Positions 48,126 to 58,400 of a stretch of 64,000 bases of DNA are shown piece after piece. Source of the DNA: Bedellia somnulentella (taxonomy: Eukaryota > Arthropoda > Insecta > Lepidoptera > Bedelliidae); NCBI GenBank assembly GCA_963576735.1, contig OY755173.1:12122873-12186872 (forward strand), read 5' to 3'. Each line of letters opens with the position of its first letter. The first letter of the stretch is position 1. The position numbers and the translations under genes are program-made. The notes below the pieces were generated by a model. The model made no database searches and was not told where the DNA came from. It saw only the letters and a list, made by a program, of their open reading frames with translations.

Positions 48126-48549
48126 CTACAGCTTTACACGGCGTGCTTTCTTTTCCGCGAAAGAATCTATTAGCTCATCAAAGTCCGTCTCAAAGGCAGT
48201 TTTATTTTCAATAGCTAGAATCGTGAGGCCAGATAAACGTTCTTGGCTCATTGTTGAATGCAGATAGTTTTTAATTATTTTCAGTTTGCTGAAACTTCGC
48301 TCACAGCTGGCAGATGTCGACGGTAATGTGCAGTATATCCTCAAAGCTTTACTAACTTTAGGAAACGCTTCTTGCAAGTCATTCTTACACAGATGTTGTA
48401 ACAGGTCGAATGCACTTGATTTTTCATCAATTTCCGTTACTAGGTCTTTGAATACAGAAAGTTCCTGTCAAAATTCAACTGCATTCAAGTCTTTTGAATA
48501 TTTTCGAGCTAGTTCGGCTCCATGTTTCTGCAGATCACCAGTCGACATA
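48126..48549 (-). pseudogene. hAT transposase C-terminus, array unit 2
   Basis: Identical in sequence to unit 1 over the remnant, including LPSTSASCERSFSKLK and the upstream TGA. Confidence 0.85.
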
Positions 48550-49338
48550 TTTAAAAATGCGTGACCACTGAGGAAGGCGATGTTTTCATGTAGGCTCTTG
48601 GTTGTTTCATTTTACTAATTACTCGGACACGCAATCTAAAATAAACTAAACAACGGTCGTCCCTTGGCGTAAAGGGTTCTTCGGCTCAGTTCGTGTAGCC
48701 TCTAGTGCTACAAGTGACATACGGGGGAATCCCCGGCAGTGATACGTACGTTATCAGTATTGCCAATTAGGCTACAACTTTACAGAATATCTTTCTATAT
48801 ATCGTTCTTCATATCGTTCTATGGTTTATATATCGTTCTATCGTTTATATATCGTTCTATCGTTTTTTATATCGTTCTATGGTTTATATATCGTTCTATC
48901 GTTTATATATCATTCTATAGTTCTATATATCGTTCTATCGTTTATATATCGTTCTATAGTTCTATATATCGTTCTATCGTTCTATCTAATAACTATTATT
49001 GTATGTAAACAAGTTCGTTTTAATGTAAGCTAATTATATTTATTTATTTTTGCCCTTGTCTGGTATGTCTACCCCAGCCCCGGATCTACTATTTTTTCGA
49101 ACCGGGGCAAGAACTTGATATAGCGCTCCCTCTCGTGAGCGTTTGATTAACACTAAGTGGCATTTTTGGTGGTCGAAAGAATACTATTTAATAAAATTGT
49201 ACTCTTTATTATTTATTGCTGATAACTTTTTCTTTAGTGTGAAATCAAATTAAATATAACAACAACAATTAACAACGCTCCCGATATTCAAGACATTTTT
49301 TTAATTTTCCTCATCGTTTTTTTTTCTCTTTTATCTTA

Positions 49339-49762
49339 CTACAGCTTTACACGGCGTGCTTTCTTTTCCGCGAAAGAATCTATTAGCTCATCAAAGTCCG
49401 TCTCAAAGGCAGTTTTATTTTCAATAGCTAGAATCGTGAGGCCAGATAAACGTTCTTGGCTCATTGTTGAATGCAGATAGTTTTTAATTATTTTCAGTTT
49501 GCTGAAACTTCGCTCACAGCTGGCAGATGTCGTCGGTAATGTGCAGTATATCCTCAAAGCTTTACTAACTTTAGGAAACGCTTCTTGCAAGTCATTCTTA
49601 CACAGATGTTGTAACAGGTCGAATGCACTTGATTTTTCATCAATTTCCGTTACTAGGTCTTTGAATACAGAAAGTTCCTGTCAAAATTCAACTGCATTCA
49701 AGTCTTTTGAATATTTTCGAGCTAGTTCGGCTCCATGTTTCTGCAGATCACCAGTCGACATA
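49339..49762 (-). pseudogene. hAT transposase C-terminus, array unit 3
   Basis: LPTTSASCERSFSKLK form, as in copies 1-3, with the common TGA. This unit has both element termini (about 49077 and 50082), so the internally deleted hAT element is about 1.0 kb long. Confidence 0.85.
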
Positions 49763-50068
49763 TTTATAAATGCGTGACCACTGAGGAAGGCGATGTTTTC
49801 ATGTAGGCTCTTGGTTGTTTCATTTTACTAATTACTCGGACACGCAATCTAAAATAAACTAAACAACGGTCTTCCCTTGGCGTAAAGGGTTATTCGGCTC
49901 GGTTCGTGTAGCCTCTAGTGCTACAAGTGACATACGGGGGAATCCCCGGCAGTGATACGTACGTTATCAGTATTGCCAATTAGGCTACAACTTTACAGAA
50001 TGTACTAAATCGATTTTGGCGCCCTCTGAAACTGCTTCCCGGGGCAGGTGCCCCGGTTTGCCCCCCCC

Positions 50069-50082
50069 TAGATCCGGGGCTG
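50069..50082. repeat. Right terminal inverted repeat of hAT element
   Basis: TAGATCCGGGGCTG, the exact inverse of CAGCCCCGGATCTA at the left ends (about 49077). CAG...CTG ends are typical of hAT elements. It is followed by 'ctattcag', 8 bp that also occur at the mirror position of the inverted repeat near 52966-52973, where no hAT element is inserted. Confidence 0.85.
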
Positions 50083-50310
50083 CTATTCAGGAGTGCTATA
50101 AGTGGTGCTAAATTTTACAAAGGTTGAGCAGCGATTAAAGAAACCTCAGATATTTTTAAGACTACGCTACCCGTGCGAAGCTAGGCCAATCCACTAGTAT
50201 ATCCTATGTCCTTTTCCTGGTTCTAAGCTACCTCTCTAACAATTTTTAGCCGAATCGGTTCATCCGTTCTTGAGTTATAAATAGTGTTACTAACACCACT
50301 TTCTTTTATA

Positions 50311-50568
50311 CATCGCACTCTCAGAACGAAAGAGGCTCAAGTCAAAAATAGTGATATTGAGTTACAATCATAGAGAGACATAAAAAACTATGTTCTGTCC
50401 GATGAATAGTAAAACAAAGGCACTTATTGTTAAAAAAACAGGATAGCGTTTTTCCGTCCCTATAACAATAAGTGCCTTTGTTTTAGAGAATACTTTTTTA
50501 TGCCTTTCTATGGTTGCTAATCAATATCACTATTTCCTACTTGAGCCTCTTTCGTTCTGAGAGTGCGA
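50311..50568. mobile_element. Palindromic MITE in left arm of the inverted repeat
   Basis: Long inverted ends 'cgcactctcagaacgaaaga' and its inverse near 50539-50567. Further inside, 'aaaacaaaggcacttattgt' (50411) pairs with its inverse (50464). The uninterrupted right arm shows the empty site 'ttttatatata', consistent with TA-target insertion. Confidence 0.8.
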
Positions 50569-51092
50569 TATATAGATTCGCAGATTTATTATGCTATAAT
50601 TACGTATATAGATTGGCAATACAAATACGACAGGCGAGACCAAAAAAAAGTACAACGGTGTGCGTAAATGAATGTGTGTGCGTGACATTAGTATGGCGGA
50701 TCCCAAACTAGCCCAATTGTAAACTTTACAGTAATTGTATTACTATGATGATGATGACACAAGATATTTTTTATTATATATTTGCATTGAAAACTTTGGT
50801 TTAAGATCATATAGACCTGTAATTATTTATTACAGTCTTATTTTGGACATATTAAATATACTAATAATTTTGTGTTTGCCAAAGAATATGTATTCGATTT
50901 AGATTTATTAATATATTTAATAACTTAATCAAAAAATCATTAAGGTTAAAATAAGTCAATTATTTTCTTTCATGTTTTATGTCGAAATCGTTGTAGGCCT
51001 TTATCGTCTCTGAGAGGTCCTGCCTTTGTTGACGTTTATGCTATGACGTTTGTCACTTACTGCTAATCGTGCTAATCCATGTGCTTCTATAT

Positions 51093-51352
51093 CTATAGTA
51101 ATATAAAAGCTGCCAAATTAAAATAAGTACGAATGCTTTGCAATATTTCATCCACTTTCGTGTCAGTCACCATGGCCTAGCGGTTTAATGAATTGAAATC
51201 ATAATTGTAATCCGTTGCGTCAGGGTTCAAATCGTAACTTGTGTTTATTTTTATCAAGAATTCATGTTCTTTTTTTTTCTATTTTATTTATTAAGCCTTT
51301 AGAATTATTGTCCTCATTTAATATAATGCTATAAATTACGTTATAATTATAT
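51093..51352 (+). mobile_element. SINE-like insert with tRNA-like head
   Basis: Absent from the mirror arm, so it is a later insertion. It contains 'ggcctagcggtttaa' (A-box-like) at 51175 and 'agggttcaaatcg' (B-box-like) at 51223, separated as in a tRNA, followed by an AT-rich body. It is not a functional tRNA: the stems do not pair well. Confidence 0.5.
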
Positions 51353-51469
51353 ATATGAATACGTATAATACGTTACAGAAAACAGCAGGAAAAAGTACAA
51401 TTTTGCAAAAACTAGTTTATCCTTTTATTTTATTAAAGCTGCATTTATATTCATGCTACCCTGGTACAG

Positions 51470-51755
51470 TCGCCATCAGATATATCGGAGCGGCCGAGGT
51501 ACTCAAATATATCTGAGCAGCAATAAATTTCAATAAATTCTTTACGGTAAATAAGGTCAAAAAGCTCTGAACATCCAATTCGCCACAAATATATGAGCAG
51601 TGGATTTTCAATTAAATCTGAACACCCAAAGAGACAATAATATCTGAAAGCACAACTCGTCAAAGTTATCTGCTCAGACAGGGTGATCATAAATATCTGA
51701 ACATTTAAGGAAAATATACCTTAAAGCACTAAGCATACAGTTTAAAATTCTTAAT
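51470..51755 (+). repeat. Repeat 'tacagtcgccatcagatata', copy A
   Basis: About 285 bp starting 'gtacagtcgccatcag', AT-rich, with recurring 'atctgagca/atctgaaca' motifs. An inverted copy is at 54000-54283. Probably a MITE family; it lies in the loop of the large inverted repeat. Confidence 0.65.
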
Positions 51756-52066
51756 CGTACTACGCTAGAATACATTTTCTACACAACCACCATTTGGTTT
51801 TATCAATGTCAAAACTAAAAAGAGTCTTCTGCTGGGAGGTATGCCCCACTGGTTGTACGGTCCCAACTAGTTGTACGGTTAGTAAATTATTAGAAAAAAA
51901 ATACTAAGTCGTTCCCCACCGACCAACTCCATTTTTTGACAGAAACAGGTAAGTACCATGGTGTTAATAGAGGAATGGGTTTGTAGTTGTATAATTTTCA
52001 CCGGTACAAAAACATCAGAGGTAAAATAACTTAGAATTTTTGAAACATGTATGCCATTTTTTACAT
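51756..52066. other. Loop of the inverted repeat, right part, no gene seen
   Basis: AT-rich, with a short direct repeat 'ggttgtacggtcccaactag' / 'agttgtacggtt' near 51853. No coding or RNA feature recognised. Confidence 0.5.
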
Positions 52067-52977
52067 TGTATGTACCAGGGTAGCATAAATATAAATGCAG
52101 CTTTAATAAAATGAAAGGATAAACTAGTTTTTGCAAAATTGTACTTTTTCCTGCTGTTTTCTGTAACGTATTATACGTATTCATATATAGAAGCACATGG
52201 ATTAGCAGTAAGTGACAAACGTCATAGCATAAACGTCAACAAAGGCAGGACCTCTCAGAGACGATAAATTCCTATAACGATTTTGACATAAAACATGAAA
52301 AAAAAAATTGACTTATTTAACCTTAATGATTTTTTAAATAAGTGATTAATATTTAATAACTTAATCAAAGTGAAAAAAATAAATCTAAATCGAATACATA
52401 TTCTTTGGCAAACACAAAATTATTAGCCATTTATGTCCAAACTAAGACTGTATTACACTTCTGTCTACTGTGTAATAAATAATTACAGGTCTATATGATC
52501 TTAAACCAAAGTTTTCAATGCAAATATATGATAAAAAATATCTTGTGTCATCATAGTACTACAATTACTGTAAAGTTTACAATTGGGCAAAAATAACAAA
52601 TACGTGATTTTTTGTTAATTTTAATAGGGCTAGTATGGGATCCGCCACACTAATGTCACACACACACATTCATTTACGCACACCGTTGTACTTTTTTTTG
52701 GTCTCACCTGTCGTATTTGTATTGCCAATTTATATACGTAATTATAGCATAATAAATCTGCGAATCTATATATATAAAAGAAAGTGGTGTTAGTAACACT
52801 ATTAACTAAAAATTGTTAGAGAGGTAGCTTAGAACCAGGAAGAGGACAAAGGATATACAAGTGGATTGGCCTAGCTTCGCACGGGTAGCGTAGTTTTAAA
52901 AAAAATATCTGAGGTTTCTTCAATCGCTGCTCAACCTTTGTGAAATTTAGCACCACTTATAGCACTCCTGAATAGTT

Positions 52978-53840
52978 TAGCTTTGTGTTTGTGAAAGTGC
53001 TTTAATGAACGGTTCAGTATCTCCGACAACAAACCCATGCAAACAAAAAATCAGAATTTCAAACTTTGCATACATCATACATATACTCACGGCTATCTTT
53101 TGCCCGCGCAACCATTACTAAAAAATAATCCAGCATGATTCAGTATTCACGTGCGACGACAGGACGCGATGGCTTATTTCATGTATAAGTTTGGTGTTTC
53201 TATACCGATTTCTATGATTCTTTCTTTATTGAATAGGTAATAATGTAAACTTTTTTAAATAAGATATGAATGAGAGAACTATAAATGTAAGAGTAAACAA
53301 ATCTAGTCAGGTTGCACCGAACTGCTAAGCTATCAGGAGTTACACGTGTTATTGTGAGTCAACCATAAAAGATAGACATACGCTATTGAAGGATATTTTT
53401 TAGACAATTTTATGGCAAATATTTCCGTGATACATGATTTCTATGTAACTGTAACCATTAACGCTGCACACGCGACGGAAGCTTAAAAAATGGAGTAACT
53501 TCTCCCGTTTTCCCCAAAATTTCCCTTCACTACTCTGCTGAAAAGTACACTATGACCTGCCTAGGAGTATGACGAATAATTCTACCAAGTATCGTTAAAA
53601 TCCGTCGAGTAGTTTTTGTTTCCATAAGGAACATACAAACCGACAGACAGACAGACAGACGGACAGAAAGACAAAATTTTACTGATTGCATTTTTGACAT
53701 CAGTATCGATCACTAATCACCCCCTGATAGCTATTTTGAAAATATATTTAATGTACAGAATTGACCTCTCTACAGATTTATTATAAGTATAGATATCATC
53801 ATGCTAAATATCGTAGGGAGTAAGCAGTATAAAAACTTTA
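52978..53840. other. Repeat-derived region without gene
   Basis: No coding region. It contains a (CAGA)n microsatellite at 53643-53668 preceded by 'ccgtcgagtagtttttgttt', an arrangement often seen near the ends of dispersed insect repeats. I cannot assign a family. Confidence 0.5.
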
Positions 53841-53874
53841 CACCATCCGTGCGGAGCCTGGGCGGACCACTAGT
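53841..53874 (+). mobile_element. Possible Helitron-type 3' terminus (CTAGT)
   Basis: 'ccgtgcggagcctgggcgga' followed by 'ccactagta'. A GC-rich near-palindrome just before CTAG(T) is the layout of Helitron 3' ends. A related string with the same orientation is at 50170-50197, and its inverse is in the right arm near 52858-52885. Confidence 0.35.
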
Positions 53875-53999
53875 ATTTGATAAAATACATGCAATTGGCA
53901 AATATTTTATTCAAATGTCTTTCTTGTTACAAGACTGTAAAGTTGCTTTACGCAGATTTCTATTTTGTATACCTACTCATTTTGATACGATTTCATTTA

Positions 54000-54283
54000 A
54001 ACTGTATGCCTAGTGCTTTAAGGTATATTTTCCCTAAATGTTCAGATATTTATGATCACCCTGTCTGAGCGGATAACTTTGACGAGTTGTGCTTTCAGAT
54101 ATTATTGTCTCTTTGAGTGTTCAGATTTAATTGAAAAACCACTGCTCATATATTTGTGGCGAATTGGATGTTCAGATCTTATTGACCTTATTTACCGTAA
54201 AGAATTTATTGAAATTTATTGCTGCTCAGATATATTTGAGTACCTCGGCCGCTCCGATATATCTGATGGCGACTGTACTATAT
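54000..54283 (-). repeat. Repeat 'tacagtcgccatcagatata', copy B (inverted relative to copy A)
   Basis: Ends 'ctgatggcgactgtac' and matches the inverse of 51470-51755 almost throughout ('cggccgctccgatatatctg', 'gttcagatatttatgatcac'). The apparent open frames here are not genes. Confidence 0.65.
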
Positions 54284-54489
54284 ACTTACACGGTTACTTA
54301 CCTCAAGGCTCTCCTGTCTCCGGAATCCATTCACTTAAAATTACATGTCGTTAATAATGCATTGTAGTATGGATGATTCTCCATGAAAATCTCAAAAGTA
54401 ATTGTAGCCGCTCCGGAGTCAATTCATGTGATTAAGTATCAAAGCGGAAGGCCGTCATATTTACATTAATGGAAGTGCTAAGCCAAACA
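54284..54489. other. No recognised feature
   Basis: About 200 bp between a repeat and a SINE, nothing recognised. Confidence 0.5.
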
Positions 54490-54850
54490 ACCGTGATAGC
54501 CCAGTGGGTAGAACACTCGGTTATCGTGCAAACGACTAGTGTTCAAATCCTGGGTCGGGCCTACACCAATTTGTCTTTTCTAAAGACATATGTGTGGTTA
54601 ATTTATCATGGTTGTAAACGGTGAGGGAAAACATCGTGAGGAAACCCACATGGCTGAGTTGTACTTAGTCATGTGACAGTGTATTCGTACAAAACGGCGA
54701 TAGGCCTGCCCCCTATCACGTGAGTACACTGTCCATGCAAAACGTGGGTACTCTGAACACCAGGTGACAAAGTCACGTGATGTTCAGAAAACTTAGTACC
54801 TCTGCCAACCCCTTCGGGGATATTCGGCGTGAACGTTTACTACTGTGAAC
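54490..54850 (+). mobile_element. tRNA-derived SINE, copy 2
   Basis: Head 'gatagcccagtgggtagaac' (A box) and 'tgttcaaatcctgggtcg' (B box). The body shares with copy 1 'gtgaggaaac', 'gcctgccccctatcacgtga' and 'gcgtgaacgttta'. It ends near an A run at 54862. Confidence 0.85.
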
Positions 54851-55200
54851 GAACTAAACAAAAAAAAACGCACCACGCTGTTAATGTTGATTGTTGGTCA
54901 GAAATGCCAATCGCTAAATAGGGGCTGTGGCATCTATAACTATAACTAGGACTTCAATGCAAATTGCAATTGAAATTAATTGAGCACAGCAAGTTAGGTA
55001 AACCTCAGTCTTCTTACTATCTGTGCAGTCGGTCTTAAGCTTTAAGCCGCGCTCTAAATAAGAAACCAGTAACTTTTTTCTATTGACTTCAATGGGAAAA
55101 TAGTTTTTCAGTGATTATTCCTTCACGGTAGGTCGACCACGACATGCGACACTTGCAATGCAATGTCCACTTCATCACTGTGCCAAATTTGGTTAAATCG
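54851..55200. other. Unassigned sequence left of the gap
   Basis: No exon of Nipped-B and no repeat recognised. A minus-strand frame next to the gap (DLTKFGTVMKWTLHCKCRMS) has no known motif and I do not call it. Confidence 0.5.
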
Positions 55201-55400
55201 NNNNNNNNNNNNNNNNNNNNNNNNNNNNNNNNNNNNNNNNNNNNNNNNNNNNNNNNNNNNNNNNNNNNNNNNNNNNNNNNNNNNNNNNNNNNNNNNNNNN
55301 NNNNNNNNNNNNNNNNNNNNNNNNNNNNNNNNNNNNNNNNNNNNNNNNNNNNNNNNNNNNNNNNNNNNNNNNNNNNNNNNNNNNNNNNNNNNNNNNNNNN
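55201..55400. other. Assembly gap (200 N)
   Basis: Exactly 200 N. A round number often marks a gap of unknown size. It interrupts an exon of Nipped-B. Confidence 0.98.
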
Positions 55401-55463
55401 CGCCGCCGTCGCCTCCTCCTCCTCTTCCTCCTCGGGGTCGAACTTCAGCATCAATTGTTTGAA
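55401..55463 (-). CDS. Nipped-B: Nipped-B exon 16 of window, runs into the gap
   Basis: Acceptor TTTCAG|TTC; FKQLMLKFDPEEEEEEEATA then N. Matches NIPBL 'LMEHLDPDEEEEEGE'. The 3' boundary and all following exons are unseen. Confidence 0.93.
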
Positions 55464-58400
55464 CTGAAAAAATACGTATATTGGAATAGCCTTCTAAGTA
55501 CCACACAGTTTAAAAGTTGCTAGGTAGATTTTCGTGTAAACTGCTTTACAATTATCATATAAAAACCACAAGAGATGAAAAAGGTGTGCTTGGTCTCTAG
55601 TCTTAACCGCTTGCGAGTAAACAATGCAGCGCTATGTGCTAACTAGCTCGAACGCGCTGCGTGTCTACGCGACCTCTGTCTCGTACACTTGGCGCTTTCT
55701 ACTCGCAGGCAAGTAAGAATGCGTATGCTGTATGCTAAGTACATACCTCAAGGTAGTCGTCGACGAGCCGCCGTCGCGCGCGGTCGTCGAGCGGCGCGGC
55801 GGGCTGGCGGTCGCTGAGCTGCGCGATGGTGGCGGCCGGCTCGAACTGCGCCGCGTGCTTCCGGGTCACCGCCTTCTCGTACACCTTGGCGCTCTCCGAC
55901 GGCGAGTATTGCCCGATTTTACTGTGAACACACGTTTGTATTAGTAGCGTATAATTAGTTTGGGTTCGTCTGCGCCACTGATTTCAGATTGTGTGGACAT
56001 CGGGGGTTACAAAAGATCCGCAGTCATAGAAGCGGGAAGTTTTGTACGAATACATGTCACATGACTACGTACAACTTAGCCATGTGTATTTCCTCACGTC
56101 ACAATGTGTTCCTTCACCGTTAACCAACATAGTAAATCAACAACACATATGAATTCATACAAGAAAATTTGTGTAGGGCTGACCCGGGATTTAAACCCTT
56201 GTCGTCGGCATGATAAGCGGTGTCCTACCCACTGAGCTATCATAGTATTAACGATTGTGTGTATTATTTAAAATTATATGTCACAAGTACTTTTGCTACA
56301 TATGACATACACATGACTAAACAAATCCAGGTTCGCAGATAATTCACACCTGTTAAGGTCAATTCATAAATGAAGTACTCACGCGTCAGTCAGTCCGTAC
56401 GAGTGTTTGAGGTGTTGTTTGAGCACCAGCAGCAGCAGACAGCCGCGCGCCTGTCTCATCGCGTCCTGCAGCGCGGTAGTATCGGAAGGAAGTCGGGCTA
56501 CTACCGCCTCGGCTTCCTCTTCATCCTCTTCCTCCTCGCCGCCCGCGGTTGGGTTGTCACCCGTATCAGTAGGGGTCAGGCCCTGAAAACATGGCACATA
56601 GATTAGTATACTCTACTTAGGCATAAAGAGGGTTGTCAGGGAAGTCATTCTGTACAACGTTTTATACAGGACCAACTTGATGTAAAACAACTTTATTTTT
56701 TTGATGATAGTACATATTGTGACGAAAGCTCAGCTGATTTGTACGGAGAAGACAAAAATGAAGTTGCTGTAATCAAGTTGGTTTCGTAGTAAAAGGTGTT
56801 GAAAATAATCTACCTAAGGGTGCCCTTCCACCAAACATGTGCTATGCAGCTATGATATGGATGCGTATGATATCCACCAATCATATTCCTTGCGATATAT
56901 AATTATGCTACGCGCACCAAGGAATGTGATTGGTGGATATCAAACGCATCCGTAGTATAGCTGCATAGCACAGCTCTGGTGAAAAGGCACCGTTTATTGA
57001 CAATACAAAGATTGCAGAGAGATCAAAAACTAAATACACCAGTGTGCGGATATGAGTGGGTGTGCGCAACAGCGCAACTGGTATAGCGAATTAGGAACTA
57101 CATCCACTTACTTCATTACAATAATTACATTTAGATTTAAAGGATATAGAGAATAGATGATAGAAAATTGGTAAAAGGAATCTATAGAGCTAGTGTGGAT
57201 GGTAATGTTAGTAGAGGACGACCACAGAGAACACACTTGGACCAAATTGAGAGTGTGCTCAAAAAGGCTGGCGTCCGAAGTATGAAGAATAAAAGAGCAT
57301 GTATGAAAAGATTGATGGATGTAAACGAAGCTAGAGAGGTTTGTCAGGATCGTACGAAGTGGCGATCAATAGTCTCTGCCTACCCCAATGGGAACTAATG
57401 GCGTGAGTATATGTATGTATGTATGTTGTTTTTATTAAATTAAATTAGAATGTAAAATGCTACTTTTAGAAGTATCAAAATACGTACCTCGCGAAAAAGC
57501 TGTAGCAGATTGGACCCAGACGTTGAAATAATAATATCTATGTGATGTATTATAAAAAGAGGTTCATCTTGAACTTGATATGGAAAATAGCTCAAATTAT
57601 CTGCCAGGTACAATAACTGGTCCAACGGAGCGGTCTGAAAATTTATAAAAAAGTGTTAATTAAATGTAAGTTAAGTTTCTAATTTCTCACTGAAGAATTA
57701 ACAACTTGACAAAATATATAAACTAGACCAGAGATAGAAAAACATAATAAAGTCAAACTTAATCATAAAGTATAATTTATGTCATTATCAAACAATTTCT
57801 GAACTGAGTATTCCAGCTGAGAACAACTTAAGTATTGTTCTGTCGCATTGAAATCTTAACAACTGAATGAGACAAAACGATACTTATGTCGTTCTCAGCT
57901 TGAATACTCAATTCAGAAATCGGGCGTAAATCACTCTAACTATTGTGTATTGTCATCAGTGTTACTATAAATTCAGAAATCTTTTGTTACGAAAGGGCTT
58001 AATTGCAGATAACTCTAGGAAGGTCTTAAAATTATCGGTCATTAAACACATAAAAATCAGAAAAAACAAGAGTTATCAAAGAACTACTATTAACATTTAC
58101 CAAATGATTCTACGTAAGAGAGTACACATAAATACTTACAGATACATCGTCAAACTGTTTGAGTAACGATAGTACCAATGCCCGCCGCTGCGGCCGCGTG
58201 TTCCGTAGTAATGAATACAAGAATCCATTCATGGCTGTTGGTAATTCATCTTGTTCTTTTTTCCTGGAAAATACAGTTAAATGTAAGGAAGAAGACTGGG
58301 GGTGATAACAGTGTCGGACCAATGGTTATAAAACTATCTTTAAAGGCTAATAAATTAAAAAATTGATTTATTGTTACAACTCAAAGACTCTCAAACTCTA

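Larger units (their letters stand above)
46557..50082 (-). mobile_element. Tandem array of three hAT-plus-satellite units, period 1213-1214 bp
   Basis: hAT blocks at 46557-47577, 47770-48791 and 48984-50082, linked by identical roughly 193-bp satellite pieces (47577-47769 and 48791-48983). The transposase remnants begin at 46912, 48126 and 49339. Units 1 and 2 share private changes (TGTCGACGG for TGTCGTCGG; 'ttcttcggctcag'), so they were copied very recently. Unit 3 lacks those changes and carries the right-hand hAT terminus (TAGATCCGGGGCTG, ends 50082) missing from all other copies. Confidence 0.9.
50083..52977. repeat. Large inverted repeat (arms 50083-51472 and 52067-52977)
   Basis: The left arm reads 'ctattcaggagtgctataag' inward and the right arm ends with its inverse 'cactcctgaatag'. 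Matching inverse strings follow along both arms: 'gcgaagctaggcc', 'ctaacaccactttctttta', 'gcagatttattatgctataa', 'gtcctgcctttgttgacgtt', 'gttacagaaaacagcaggaa'. The left arm is longer because of a 258-bp MITE (50311-50568) and a roughly 258-bp SINE-like insert (51093-51352) absent from the right arm. Loop about 51473-52066. No coding region is seen. Confidence 0.85.

Noticed and set aside
20685..49777. Repeated + strand frame MLKLRSQLADV... of about 92 codons
   Set aside because: It is antisense to the hAT transposase remnant, whose minus-strand frame has the recognisable dimerisation domain.
55089..55200. Last exon of Nipped-B left of the gap
   Set aside because: The frame (DLTKFGTVMKWTLHC...) has none of the conserved C-terminal NIPBL residues.
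55089..55506. Open frames spanning the run of N
   Set aside because: Their continuity is an artefact of unknown bases; only the exon 55401-55463 is supported.
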